This document shows positions 46,546-61,235 of a stretch of 64,000 bases of DNA, one piece after another. A program made the translations under genes and the position numbers. Source of the DNA: Leptodactylus fallax (taxonomy: Eukaryota > Chordata > Amphibia > Anura > Leptodactylidae). The stretch is from contig CAMRHE010000076.1 in NCBI GenBank assembly GCA_947044405.1, forward strand, positions 5,004,001-5,068,000, read 5' to 3'. The notes under the pieces are model-generated. The model was not told where the DNA came from. It did no database searches and saw nothing but the letters and a program-made list of their open reading frames with translations. Position 1 is the first letter of the stretch. The number at the start of each line of letters is the position of its first letter.

Positions 46546-47086
46546 CAGTACTGTGCAAACTTTATAGGCAGGTGTGGGAAAAATGCTGCAAAGTAAGAAT
46601 GCTTTCTGATATAGAAGTGTTTTTTCAATAACAATGAGTAGTGAATGAAGAAAATAGAAATGTAAATCCCATCAATATTTGGTGTGACCTTTGCCCTTTG
46701 CCTTCCATCAGGTATTCTCGGTACTTGCAGACAGTTTTTGGCAGAACTCGGCAGGGAGGTTGTTCCCGCCATCTTGGAGAACTAAGCACAGATCTTCTGT
46801 GGATGTTGCTTGCTCCAATCCTTCTGTCTCTTCATGTCATCCCAGACAGACTGGATGATGATGAGATCAGGGCTATATCTGTGGGGGCCGTCTCATCACT
46901 TCCAGGACTCCTCCTCCAAAGGGCAAAGGTCACACCAAATATTGATGGGATTTACATTTCTCTTCTCTTCTTCATTCACTTCATTTTGTTAATTGACAAA
47001 AATAAAATTTTAACCCTTCAATTTTTTAAAGCATTCTTACTTTCCAGAATTTTTCCACATCTGCCCAAAATTTTTGTGCAGCGCTG
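46546..47086. mobile_element. Internally deleted Tc1-like transposon (541 bp)
   Basis: The left end CAGTACTGTGCAAACTTTA and the right end AATTTTTGTGCAGCGCTG are inverse of each other, with arms continuing (GGAAAAATGCTGCAAAGTAAGA against TCTTACTTTCCAGAATTTTTCC, imperfect). Inside, a second inverse pair occurs (46675-46700 and 46918-46955, with TTGGTGTGACC and GGTCACACCAA). The middle keeps stubs of a Tc1-like transposase gene (GGAACTCGGC-type and CAGACAGACTGGATGATGATGAG on the non-coding side) but most of it is deleted. It is non-autonomous. Confidence 0.7.
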
Positions 47087-47181
47087 TTGATGTACCAACG
47101 AGCACAGTCAGGCTTGAAAATCGTAGAATGGTAATGTATAGTTATAGCCATGCTCTGTGTTTTCCAACCGTAAGTCTATCC

Positions 47182-47521
47182 TAGGGTGTGATCACACGGT
47201 AGAAAATTTTCCGCCCCCGGAGTTTTCGCCGCGGTTTGCAGCGATGGGATTCCAATGCAGTGCATCCACATTCCGTCACGGCATCCTGCTCCTGATTAGG
47301 TCCGGATGAATGGGCCTAATCAGGAGCACGTCTCGAGTGGAACCTGCGGCAAGATAGGTCCTGTTGCTTTTTTTTTCCGCTAGCGGAAAAAAGCCGCTAG
47401 AGGAAAAAAAACGCTACTGACTCCCATTGAAATGAATGGGAGGAGTTTTTTCAGGCGGATTTTGAGACGGATTCCGCATCAAGATCCGCTGCCAAAAAAC
47501 TCAGTGTGAACACAGCCCTAG
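47182..47521. mobile_element. MITE with CTAGGG...CCCTAG ends
   Basis: The left CTAGGGTGTGATCACAC and right GTGTGAACACAGCCCTAG ends are inverse with few mismatches. The interior is a chain of GC-rich palindromes (CGCTAGCGGAAAAAAGCCGCTAG). No target duplication was resolved. Confidence 0.6.
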
Positions 47522-47687
47522 ACTGGGTGCAGCTTAGATATCAGATGACTGTGTTCACTTGCCTGAGTAGGGAAAGGTAAAAATATAAGGCCATTGTACA
47601 TTGTACTTTTAGACAGCAGCCACACATTGCTATACCATAGAGACCATATACAGAGAGAACAAAGCCCTTGTAAACTATAGATCATTT

Positions 47688-47911
47688 AGGGTAAGTTCAC
47701 GCGGAATTTGCCGCAGATTCTGCCCAGATTCCGCATCCCATTCTTTTCAATGGGAGGCAGAGATTGCAGCAGGGCTCTAAAAAAATAAGCGTCTTGCTCG
47801 ATCTTACCACGGAATCCGCGGCTCGAGACTCCCTGCTGATTGGGCGGAAAAAGATGGCAGAAAATGAAGAGGAATTCTTCTTCATTTTCCGATGTGTGAA
47901 TTTACCTTAAT
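47688..47911. mobile_element. MITE related to 47182-47521
   Basis: The left TTAGGGTAAGTTCACGC and right GTGTGAATTTACCTTAA are inverse. The interior shares ATTCCGC and CCATTCTTTTCAATGGGAGG blocks with its neighbour. It is non-coding. Confidence 0.55.
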
Positions 47912-48639
47912 TCTTACAATTATTATTAATAATAATAATTAGAATAATACATCAGTGAGGATTTCCTTTAACTTGAGCAACATCGTCTGTGACATGACCT
48001 TAGAGGACGGGTATGTTACTCTCTCCTCATCCTATAATATTGTCTAACCCTGACATCATTGTAGGCCACTCATGTTAGTAAATAACCTTAATAATGTGAC
48101 TATATCAGCATCTGGTTCCAGCAATTAATGGTTAGAATATTAGCGGCTCCCGTAATCCTGATAATCTCTCACTCTCCCCTTCCCATGTACATGACATTAA
48201 GTATAAAAAAAAAATCTGTAATTTTTATAACATAGCTAGAGACACGCGCTGCCTAATTCGGATATTAAAATGGCTCAAGAATTCCTAATGCAAAGGTTAG
48301 ACATGACACCATATTACTTTTTCTGCCGTAGACTATATATTATTCATGAATGAATGCTGGTGCAGTGAAACATAAATTACATCCTGTATATGTTTTATTC
48401 CAGATCACAGATATTCAATGTTACAGGAGTGAAAAAAAAAAGGCATTTTCTAAACATCTATGGAAAAATCCTTTGATATCTTAGCTCAGCAAATCTTTTC
48501 AGCTTCATACATCAGGAATGGATATTAATAAATGAAGTGAATATGAGGTTTCTTGGGTCACTGTTATATGGGGTAAAGAAGGGATTTTATGGTGAGACGG
48601 AAAACGGAGAGAAGGTAATATAACATAGAGAGATGGTGG
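47912..48639. other. Unique DNA, no gene seen
   Basis: No supportable feature. Confidence 0.35.
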
Positions 48640-48704
48640 ATAGATAGATGGACACAGATAGATAGATAGATAGATAGAGGGACGGACACAAATAGATAGA
48701 TATG

Positions 48705-48749
<45 letters not shown>

Positions 48750-48790
48750 TGATAGATAGATTATAGCTACATGGATAGATAGAGATAGAT

Positions 48791-48855
<65 letters not shown>

Positions 48856-49244
48856 GAGAGAGCTTATTATGTAATATAAAATACATTGATAAATAGATTT
48901 AGATAGATAAATACACATGAATAGAGAAATAAGATTGATATTTTAAAATAGATATATTTGAGATAGATTAGATACATATAATATAACCTAGAAAGACAGA
49001 GACTGCAGATAATAGATAGGAGACAGATAGATAGTAAGATATTATAGAAAAAAAAATGATTTATTGATAAATAGATGTAGATAGATAAGTAAATCAAAAT
49101 GCACATCTTTACGTATGCAGCAAATTTTAAATGAACATTTTTTATGGCAAGTGATAGAGATAGATAGATAGATAGATAGATAGAAAAAAAAATAATGGAT
49201 AGATAGACACGAGATAGATATTAAATAAAATAATAGATACATAC
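48640..49244. repeat. Interrupted (GATA)n microsatellite region
   Basis: Pure GATA tracts lie at about 48656-48677, 48705-48748, 48790-48853 and 49150-49183, separated by degenerate GATA/GAAATA-like sequence. Frames of 79-137 codons on the minus strand (YLSI repeats) are artefacts of the repeat. Confidence 0.9.
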
Positions 49245-49667
49245 ACATCAGACAAAAGAGTGGTCGATTCCGTTCTGAAGGTCAATGGCGGGCAGCAGAG
49301 AAACAGAGTAAGTTGTAGATAAAGTAACAGCAGATCAGAGACAGTATCAGAAGCAGAGTCGGAAATCAGGCCAAAGTCACTAAATGGACCACAAACACAA
49401 AAAGCCTTGGAGGAACTGGACAGCCAAGAACCTATGTTACTCAGGCGCAGGGCAGAGGGATGAGCAGGTTTATACAGAACATAGCATTCTGGGATTGGCT
49501 GGAGGGTCCACAGGTGAGTCTGTAAAACTCTCAGATTGCTGAGGAGGGCGTGGCCTCACTATGGGTGGGTCCTGGTACATCAGTCGCTGGAGGACGAGAA
49601 ACCAAGGTAACCAGAAGATGGTGCCCGCTGGGAGTAGTAGTACAAATAGCAGACTGCCATTGTTACA
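49245..49667 (-). mobile_element. LTR-like fragment, minus strand
   Basis: Read on the minus strand it starts TGTAACAATGGCAGTC at 49667 and contains a TATAAA box (GTATAAACCTGC, near 49468). It has the CT-rich downstream composition of an LTR and runs to about 49245, where GATA repeats begin. I recognise the style of frog LTRs but see no target duplication or partner. Confidence 0.4.
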
Positions 49668-50047
49668 GCTAGGTTGTGGCAAGAGGCAGATTTATGATAA
49701 CCAGTTTACTGATGTAAATGATGCCTGAAATGTACGGCAGCTCATAGGTGACATAGATTTCAGTGCAGGCGCATAGCCCGGCCAGAGGATGTGCCTGATC
49801 TATACTGATGCATACACCTCATCATAAATGAGTCACATCTTCTGGCAGCGCAGGGACTATCAAGACCAGTATACTAAATGCCAGTCTTGATAAATCCCCT
49901 CCTTGAATAATACATGGCTAAATAAATGGAGATCGAAAGATATAGAGAGATAGATATATAGAAAGATACGAGACAGCTAGCTCAATAGATAGATATATAT
50001 GATATATAGAGCTAGATAAATAAGATATAACCTAGGAAGACAGATAT

Positions 50048-50108
50048 TGATTGATAGATAGATAGATAGATAGATAGATGATAGTATTATCAGATAGATA
50101 AATAAATA
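50048..50108. repeat. (GATA)n microsatellite
   Basis: About seven GATA units followed by degenerate GATA/AATA copies. The surrounding 49920-50170 is similarly biased. Confidence 0.8.
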
Positions 50109-50556
50109 GATACTATAGGAATGAGATTGATCAATAGATAGCTGGATAGATCATATTATCAGATAAATAGTGTTATCAGATAAAATGCACTACATCTCTA
50201 TATTCTTTGATTTTCCACTATCTAATGTTTCCGATGCTTTCCTTCGACTTCAGAGCTGAAATCTGCCTGCATTACTTTTTGGCTACATGTACATATAAGC
50301 ACTTACTCTGGTCACTTATGTGCATAGAAAATTTATTGCCTGTTTCCTACCAGCAGAATTGTGAATGCAGCTCTGAGGTATCACGATGATGATAAAAGAT
50401 GATGAATACAAGATAATGAATGTCATGTATTTACATAAGTGATGTCACTCTCTGTGTATCTGGATAAAACTGTAGGTCTTTTATATTTTATAAAAGCTAT
50501 ATTTTAATTGTGTCATTAACCCCCGCTGTGCCAAGTGCCTTACACAGAATTTAGAA

Positions 50557-53500
50557 TATGACACTGTATATATGTGTATATAGTATAGCGCTGCTGCTTT
50601 CCTGCAGACTGTATATATGTGTATATAGTATAGCGCTGCTGCTTTCCTGTAGACTGTATATATGTGTATATAGTATAGCGCTGCTGCTTTCCTGCAGACT
50701 GTATATATGTGTATATAGTATAGCGCTGCTGCTTTCCTGCAGACTGTATATATGTGTATATAGTATAGCGCTGCTGCTTTCCTGTAGACTGTATATATGT
50801 GTATATAGTATAGCGCTGCTGCTTTCCTGTAGACTGTATATATGTGTATATAGTATAGCGCTGCTGCTTTCCTGTAGACAGTATATATGTGTATATAGTA
50901 TAGCGCTGCTGCTTTCCTGTAGACTGTATATATGTGTATATAGTATAGCGCTGCTGCTTTCCTGTAGACTGTATATATGTGTATATAGAATAGTGCTGCT
51001 GCTTTCCTGCAGACTGTATATATGTGTATATAGTATAGCGCTGCTGCTTTCCTGTAGACTGTATATATGTGTATATAGTATAGCGCTGCTGCTTTCCTGC
51101 AGACTGTATATATGTGTATATAGTATAGCGCTGCTGCTTTCCTGCAGACTGTATATATGTGTATATAGTATAGCGCTGCTGCTTTCCTGTAGACTGTATA
51201 TATGTGTATATAGTATAGCGCTGCTGCTTTCCTGCAGACTGTATATATGTGTATATAGTATAGCGCTGCTGCTTTCCTGTAGACTGTATATATGTGTATA
51301 TAGTATAGGGCTGCTGCTTTCCTGTAGACAGTATATATGTGTATATAGTATAGCGCTGCTGCTTTCCTGTAGACTGTATATATGTGTATATTGTATAGGG
51401 CTGCTGCTTTCCTGCAGACTGTATATATGTGTATATAGTATAGCGCTGCTGCTTTCCTGTAGACTGTATATATGTGTATATAGTATCGGGCTGCTGCTTT
51501 CCTGCAGACTGTATATATGTGTATATAGTATAGCGCTGCTGCTTTCCTGTAGACTGTATATATGTGTATATAGTATAGCGCTGCTGCTTTCCTGCAGACT
51601 GTATATATGTGTATATAGTATAGCGCTGCTGCTTTCCTGCAGACTGTATATATGTGTATATAGTATAGCGTTGCTGCTTTCCTGTAGACTGTATATATGT
51701 GTATATAGTATAGCGCTGCTGCTTTCCTGTAGACAGTATATATGTGTGTATAGTATAGCGCTGCTGCTTTCCTGTAGACAGTATATATGTGTGTATAGTA
51801 TAGCGCTGCTGCTTTCCTGCAGACTGTATATATGTGTATATAGTATAGCGCTGCTGCTTTCCTGCAGACTGTATATATGTGTATATAGTATCGGGCTGCT
51901 GCTTTCCTGCAGACTGTATATATGTGTATATAGTATAGCGCTGCTGCTTTCCTGTAGACTGTATATATGTGTATATAGTATAGCGTTGCTGCTTTCCTGT
52001 AGACTGTATATATGTGTATATAGTATAGCGCTGCTGCTTTCCTGCAGACTGTATATATGTGTATATAGTATAGCGCTGCTGCTTTCCTGTAGACTGTATA
52101 TATGTGTATATAGTATAGCGCTGCTGCTTTCCTGCAGACTGTATATATGTGTATAGTATAGTATAGCGCTGCTGCTTTCCTGCAGACTGTATATATGTGT
52201 ATATAGTATAGCGCTGCTGCTTTCCTGTAGACTGTATATATGTGTATATAGTATAGCGCTGCTGCTTTCCTGTAGACTGTATATATGTGTATATAGTATA
52301 GCGCTGCTGCTTTCCTGTAGACTTTATATATGTGTATATAGTATAGCGCTGCTGCTTTCCTGTAGACAGTATATATGTGTATATAGTATAGCGCTGCTGC
52401 TTTCCTGTAGACTGTATATATGTGTATGAAGTATAGCGCTGCTGCTTTCCTGTAGACTGTATATATGTGTATATAGTATAGGGCTGCTGCTTTCCTGTAG
52501 ACAGTATATATGTGTATATAGTATAGCGCTGCTGCTTTCCTGTAGACTTTATATATGTGTATATAGTATAGCGCTGCTGCTTTCCTGTAGACTGTATATA
52601 TGTGTATATAGTATAGTGCTGCTGCTTTCCTGTAGACTTTATATATGTGTATATAGTATAGCGCTGCTGCTTTCCTGTAGACTGTATATATGTGTATATA
52701 GTATAGTGCTGCTGCTTTCCTGTAGACTGTATATATGTGTATATAGTATAGCGCTGCTGCTTTCCTGTAGACTGTATATATGTGTATATAGTATAGCGCT
52801 GCTGCTTTCCTGCAGACTGTATATATGTGTATATAGTATAGCGCTGCTGTTTTCCTGTAGACAGTATATATATCTATATAGTATAGCGCTGCTGCTTTCC
52901 TGCAGACTGTATATATGTGTATAAAGTATAGCACTGCTGCTTTCCTGTAGACAGTATATATGTGTATATAGTATAGCGCTTCTGCTTTCCTGCAGACAGT
53001 ATATATGTGTATATAGTATAGCGCTGCTGCTTTCCTACAGACTGTATATATGTGTATATAGTATAGCGCTGCTGCTTTCCTGTAGACAGTATATATGTGT
53101 ATATAGTATAGTGCTGCTGCTTTCCTGTAGACTATATATATGTGTATATAGTATAGCGCTGCTGCTTTCCTGCAGACTGTATATATGTGTATATAGTATA
53201 GCGCTGCTGCTTTCCTGCAGACTGTATATATGTGTATATAGTATAGCGCTGCTGCTTTCCTGCAGACAGTATATATGTGTATATAGTATAGCGCTGCTGC
53301 TTTCCTGCAGACTGTATATATGTGTATATAGTATAGTGCTGCTGCTTTCCTGCAGACTGTATATATGTGTGTATAGTATAGCGCTGCTGCTTTCCTGTAG
53401 ACAGTATTTATGTGCATATAGTATAGTGCTGCTGCTTTCCTGCAGACTGTATATATGTGTATATAGTATAGCGCTGCTGCTTTCCTGTAGACTGTATATA

Positions 53501-54603
53501 TGTGTATATAGTATAGCGCTGCTGCTTTCCTGCAGACTGTATATATGTGTATATAGTATAGCGCTGCTGCTTTCCTGTAGACTGTACAGTATATATGTGT
53601 ATATAGTATAGCGCTGCTGCTTTCCTGTAGACTGTATATATGTGTATATAGTATAGCGCTGCTGCTTTCCTGTAGACTGTACAGTATATATGTGTATATA
53701 GTATAGCGCTGCTGCTTTCCTGTAGACTGTATATATGTGTATATAGTATAGCGCTGCTGCTTTCCTGTAGACAGTATATATGTGTATATAGTATCGGGCT
53801 GCTGCTTTCCTGCAGACAGTATATATGTGTATATAGTATAGCGCTGCTGCTTTCCTGCAGACTGTATATATGTGTATATAGTATAGCGCTGCTGCTTTCC
53901 TGTAGACTGTATATATGTGTATATAGTATAGTGCTGCTGTTTTCCTGCAGACTGTATATATGTGTATATAGTATAGCGCTGCTGCTTTCCTGCAGACTGT
54001 ATATATGTGTATATAGTATAGCGCTGCTGCTTTCCTGTAGACAGTATATATGTGTATATAGTATAGCGCTGTTGCTTTCCTGCAGACTGTATATATGTGT
54101 ATATAGTATAGCGCTGCTGCTTTCCTGTAGACTGTATATATGTGTATATAGTATAGTGCTGCTGCTTTCCTGTAGACTGTATATATGTGTATATAGTATA
54201 GTGCTGCTGTTTTCCTGCAGACTGTATATATGTGTATATAGTATAGCGCTGCTGCTTTCCTGCAGACTGTATATATGTGTATATAGTATAGCGCTGCTGC
54301 TTTCCTGTAGACAGTATATATGTGTATATAGTATAGCGCTGCTGCTTTCCTGCAGACTGTATATATGTGTATATAGTATAGCGCTGCTGCTTTCCTGTAG
54401 ACTGTATATATGTGTATATAGTATAGTGCTGCTGTTTTCCTGCAGACTGTACAGTATATATGTGTATATAGTATAGCGCTGCTGCTTTCCTGTAGACTGT
54501 ACAGTATATATGTGTATATAGTATAGCGCTGCTGCTTTCCTGTAGACTGTACAGTATATATGTGTATATAGTATAGCGCTGATGCTTTCCTGCAGACTGT
54601 GTA
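50557..54603. repeat. 45-bp minisatellite array 1 (about 90 units)
   Basis: The unit is exactly 45 bp (for example starts at 50581, 50626, 50671), with TATATATGTG, an alternating purine-pyrimidine tract, TAGCGCTGCTGCT and TTTCCTG(C/T)AGAC. Variants recur: C/T creating or removing CTGCAG, GACTGTA/GACAGTA, and TAGCG/TAGTG/TCGGG. Five units are 50 bp long, with TACAGTA at 53585, 53680, 54450, 54500 and 54550. Since 45 is divisible by three, some frames stay open for thousands of bases on both strands; these are not genes. The array starts abruptly next to unique DNA. Confidence 0.95.
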
Positions 54604-54987
54604 TACAGTGCTGGCCAAAAGTATTGGCACCCCTGCAATTCTGTCAGATAATACTCAATTTCTTCCAGAAAATGATTGCAATCACAAATGCTTTGGTAAT
54701 AATATCTTCATTTAATTAGTCTTCAATGGAAAACCACAAAAAGAATTGTCAAAAAGCCAAATTGGATATAATTCCACACCAAACATAAAAAAGGGGGTGG
54801 ACAAAAGTATTGGCACCCTTTGAAAAATCATGTGATGCTTCTCTAATTTGTGTAATTAACAGCACCTGTTACTTACCTGTGGCACATAACAGGTGGTGGC
54901 AATAACTAAATCACACTTGCAGCCAGTTGAAATGGATTAAAGTTGACTTAACCTCTGTCCTGTGTCCTTGTGTGTACCACATTGAGC

Positions 54988-55972
<985 letters not shown>

Positions 55973-56216
55973 AGGTTGTGCTACCAAGTATTAGGCTGAG
56001 GGTGCCAATACTTTTGTCCGGCCCATTTTTGGAGTTTTTTGTAAAATGATCAATGATTTGACTTTTTTTTTCATTCTCTTTTGTGTTTTTTCATTGCAAG
56101 CAAAATAAATGAAGATATTATTAGCAAAGCATTTGTGATTGCAATCATTTTCTGGAAGAAATTGAGTATTATCTGACAGAATTGCAGGGGTGCCAACACT
56201 TTTGGCCAGCACTGTA

Positions 56217-59200
56217 TGTGTATATAGTATAGCGATGCTGCTTTCCTGTAGACTGTATATATGTGTATATAGTATAGCGCTGCTGCTTTCCTGCAGACAG
56301 TATATATGTGTATATAGTATAGCGCTGCTGCTTTCCTGCAGACAGTATATATGTGTATATAGTATAGCGCTGCTGCTTTCCTGCAGACTGTACAGTATAT
56401 ATGTGTATATAGTATAGCGCTGCTGCTTTCCTGCAGACAGTATATATGTGTATATAGTATAGCGCTGCTGCTTTCCTGCAGACTGTACAGTATATATGTG
56501 TATATAGTATAGCGCTGCTGCTTTCCTGTAGACTGTATATATGTGTATATAGTATAGCTGCTGTTTTCCTGCAGACTGTATATATGTGTATATAGTATAG
56601 CGCTGCTGCTTTCCTGCAGACTGTATATATGTGTATATAGTATAGCGCTGCTGCTTTCCTGTAGACTGTATATATGTGTATATAGTATAGCGCTGCTGCT
56701 TTCCTGTAGACTGTATATATGTGTATATAGTATAGCGCTGCTGCTTTCCTGCAGACTGTATATATGTGTATATAGTATAGCGCTGCTGCTTTCCTGTAGA
56801 CAGTATATATGTGTATATAGTATCGGGCTGCTGCTTTCCTGCAGACAGTATATATGTGTATATAGTATAGCGCTGCTGCTTTCCTGCAGACTGTATATAT
56901 GTGTATATAGTATAGCGCTGCTGCTTTCCTGTAGACTGTATATATGTGTATATAGTATAGCGCTGCTGTTTTCCTGTAGACAGTATGTATGTGTATATAG
57001 TATAACGCTGCTGCTTTCCTGCAGACTGTATATATATGTGTATATAGTATAGCGCTGCTGCTTTCCTGCAGACTGTATATATGTGTGTATAGTAAAGCGC
57101 TGCTGCTTTCCTGTAGACAGCATATATGTGTATATAGTATAGCGCTGCTGATTTCCTGCAGACTGTATATATGTGTATATAGTATAGGGCTGCTGCTTTC
57201 CTGTAGACAGTATATATGTGTATATAGTATAGCGCTGCTGCTTTCCTGCAGACTGTATATATGTGTATATAGTATAGCGCTGCTGCTTTCCTGCAGACTG
57301 TATATATGTGTATATAGTATAGCTCTGCTGCTTTCCTGTAGACAGTATATATGTGTATATAGTATAGCGCTGCTGCTTTCCTGCAGACTGTATATATGTG
57401 TATATAGTATAGTGCTGCTGTTTTCCTGTAGACAGAATATATGTGTATATAGTATAGCGCTGCTGCTTTCCTGCAGACTGTATATATGTGTATATAGTAT
57501 AGCGCTGCTGCTTTCCTGTAGACTGTATATATGTGTATATAGTATAGCGCTGCTGCTTTCCTGTAGACTGTATATATGTGTATATAGAATAGTGCTGCTG
57601 CTTTCCTGCAGACTGTATATATGTGTATATAGTATAGCGCTGCTGCTTTCCTGTAGACTGTATATATGTGTATATAGTATAGCGCTGCTGCTTTCCTGCA
57701 GACTGTATATATGTGTATATAGTATAGCGCTGCTGCTTTCCTGCAGACTGTATATATGTGTATATAGTATAGCGCTGCTGCTTTCCTGTAGACTGTATAT
57801 ATGTGTATATAGTATAGCGCTGCTGCTTTCCTGCAGACTGTATATATGTGTATATAGTATAGCGCTGCTGCTTTCCTGTAGACTGTATATATGTGTATAT
57901 AGTATAGGGCTGCTGCTTTCCTGTAGACAGTATATATGTGTATATAGTATAGCGCTGCTGCTTTCCTGTAGACTGTATATATGTGTATATAGTATAGGGC
58001 TGCTGCTTTCCTGCAGACTGTATATATGTGTATATAGTATAGCGCTGCTGCTTTCCTGTAGACTGTATATATGTGTATATAGTATCGGGCTGCTGCTTTC
58101 CTGCAGACTGTATATATGTGTATATAGTATAGCGCTGCTGCTTTCCTGTAGACTGTATATATGTGTATATAGTATAGCGCTGCTGCTTTCCACTGCAGAC
58201 TGTATATATGTGTATATAGTATAGCGCTGCTGCTTTCCTGCAGACTGTATATATGTGTATATAGTATAGCGTTGCTGCTTTCCTGTAGACTGTATATATG
58301 TGTATATAGTATAGCGCTGCTGCTTTCCTGTAGACAGTATATATGTGTGTATAGTATAGCGCTGCTGCTTTCCTGTAGACAGTATATATGTGTGTATAGT
58401 ATAGCGCTGCTGCTTTCCTGCAGACTGTATATATGTGTATATAGTATAGCGCTGCTGCTTTCCTGCAGACTGTATATATGTGTATATAGTATCGGGCTGC
58501 TGCTTTCCTGCAGACTGTATATATGTGTATATAGTATAGCGCTGCTGCTTTCCTGTAGACTGTATATATGTGTATATAGTATAGCGTTGCTGCTTTCCTG
58601 TAGACTGTATATATGTGTATATAGTATAGTTCTGCTGCTTTCCTGCAGACTGTATATATGTGTATATAGTATAGCGCTGCTGCTTTCCTGTAGACTGTAT
58701 ATATGTGTATATAGTATAGCGCTGCTGCTTTCCTGCAGACTGTATATATGTGTATAGTATAGTATAGCGCTGCTGCTTTCCTGCAGACTGTATATATGTG
58801 TATATAGTATAGCGCTGCTGCTTTCCTGTAGACTGTATATATGTGTATATAGTATAGCGCTGCTGCTTTCCTGTAGACTGTATATATGTGTATATAGTAT
58901 AGCGCTGCTGCTTTCCTGTAGACTTTATATATGTGTATATAGTATAGCGCTGCTGCTTTCCTGTAGACAGTATATATGTGTATATAGTATAGCGCTGCTG
59001 CTTTCCTGTAGACTGTATATATGTGTATATAGTATAGCGCTGCTGCTTTCCTGTAGACTGTATATATGTGTATATAGTATAGGGCTGCTGCTTTCCTGTA
59101 GACAGTATATATGTGTATATAGTATAGCGCTGCTGCTTTCCTGTAGACTTTATATATGTGTATATAGTATAGCGCTGCTGCTTTCCTGTAGACTGTATAT

Positions 59201-61235
59201 ATGTGTATATAGTATAGTGCTGCTGCTTTCCTGTAGACTTTATATATGTGTATATAGTATAGCGCTGCTGCTTTCCTGTAGACTGTATATATGTGTATAT
59301 AGTATAGTGCTGCTGCTTTCCTGTAGACTGTATATATGTGTATATAGTATAGCGCTGCTGCTTTCCTGTAGACTGTATATATGTGTATATAGTATAGCGC
59401 TGCTGCTTTCATGCAGACTGTATATATGTGTATATAGTATAGCGCTGCTGTTTTCCTGTAGACAGTATATATATCTATATAGTATAGCGCTGCTGCTTTC
59501 CTGCAGACTGTATATATGTGTATAAAGTATAGCACTGCTGCTTTCCTGTAGACAGTATATATGTGTATATAGTATAGCGCTTCTGCTTTCCTGCAGACAG
59601 TATATATGTGTATATAGTATAGCGCTGCTGCTTTCCTACAGACTGTATATATGTGTATATAGTATAGCGCTGCTGCTTTCCTGTAGACAGTATATATGTG
59701 TATATAGTATAGTGCTGCTGCTTTCCTGTAGACTATATATATGTGTATATAGTATAGCGCTGCTGCTTTCCTGCAGACTGTATATATGTGTATATAGTAT
59801 AGCGCTGCTGCTTTCCTGCAGACTGTATATATGTGTATATAGTATAGCGCTGCTGCTTTCCTGCAGCCAGTATATATGTGTATATAGTATAGCGCTGCTG
59901 CTTTCCTGCAGACTGTATATATGTGTATATAGTATAGTGCTGCTGCTTTCCTGCAGACTGTATATATGTGTGTATAGTATAGCGCTGCTGCTTTCCTGTA
60001 GACAGTATTTATGTGCATATAGTATAGTGCTGCTGCTTTCCTGCAGACTGTATATATGTGTATATAGTATAGCGCTGCTGCTTTCCTGTAGACTGTATAT
60101 ATGTGTATATAGTATAGCGCTGCTGCTTTCCTGCAGACTGTATATATGTGTATATAGTATAGCGCTGCTGCTTTCCTGTAGACTGTACAGTATATATATG
60201 GATAGTATAGCGCTGCTGCTTTCCTGTAGACTGTACAGAAAGTGATGACGCCTCCTGTAGACTGTATATATGTGTATATAGTATAGCGCTGCTGCTTTCC
60301 TGTAGACTGTACAGTATATATGTGTATATAGTATAGCGCTGCTGCTTTCCTGTAGACTGTATATATGTGTATATAGTATAGCGCTGCTGCTTTCCTGTAG
60401 ACAGTATATATGTGTATATAGTATCGGGCTGCTGCTTTCCTGCAGACAGTATATATGTGTATATAGTATAGCGCTGCTGCTTTCCTGCAGACTGTATATA
60501 TGTGTATATAGTATAGCGCTGCTGCTTTCCTGTAGACTGTATATATGTGTATATAGTATAGTGCTGCTGTTTTCCTGCAGACTGTATATATGTGTATATA
60601 GTATAGCGCTGCTGCTTTCCTGCAGACTGTATATATGTGTATATAGTATAGCGCTGCTGCTTTCCTGTAGACAGTATATATGTGTATATAGTATAGCGCT
60701 GTTGCTTTCCTGCAGACTGTATATATGTGTATATAGTATAGCGCTGCTGCTTTCCTGTAGACTGTATATATGTGTATATAGTATAGTGCTGCTGCTTTCC
60801 TGTAGACTGTATATATGTGTATATAGTATAGTGCTGCTGTTTTCCTGCAGACTGTATATATGTGTATATAGTATAGCGCTGCTGCTTTCCTGCAGACTGT
60901 ATATATGTGTATATAGTATAGCGCTGCTGCTTTCCTGTAGACAGTATATATGTGTATATAGTATAGCGCTGCTGCTTTCCTGCAGACTGTATATATGTGT
61001 ATATAGTATAGCGCTGCTGCTTTCCTGTAGACTGTATATATGTGTATATAGTATAGTGCTGCTGTTTTCCTGCAGACTGTACAGTATATATGTGTATATA
61101 GTATAGCGCTGCTGCTTTCCTGTAGACTGTACAGTATATATGTGTATATAGTATAGCGCTGCTGCTTTCCTGTAGACTGTACAGTATATATGTGTATATA
61201 GTATAGCGCTGATGCTTTCCTGCAGACTGTGTATA
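56217..61235. repeat. 45-bp minisatellite array 2 (about 111 units)
   Basis: It is the same unit as array 1. The stretch 57164-61235 is collinear with array 1 (offset about 6600 bp at the left, 6630 at the right, the difference being a 31-bp insert and a 2-bp loss near 60190-60256). The stretch 56217-57330 is similar to array 3. Units with TACAGTA lie at 56391, 56486, 60186, 60310, 61080, 61130 and 61180. Scattered single-base differences from array 1 (for example near 59411 and 59867) argue against a simple sequence copy. Confidence 0.95.

Noticed and set aside
48505..48918. Minus-strand YLSI-repeat protein
   Set aside because: Translation of a GATA microsatellite.
50557..54603. CRISPR-like array of regular repeats
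   Set aside because: There are no unique spacers; units are contiguous head-to-tail and the context is eukaryotic.
50481..54638. Minus-strand open frame of 1385 codons
   Set aside because: It is a read-through of the 45-bp satellite, whose length is divisible by three; the plus strand is also open, there is no domain, and the frame changes at 50-bp units.
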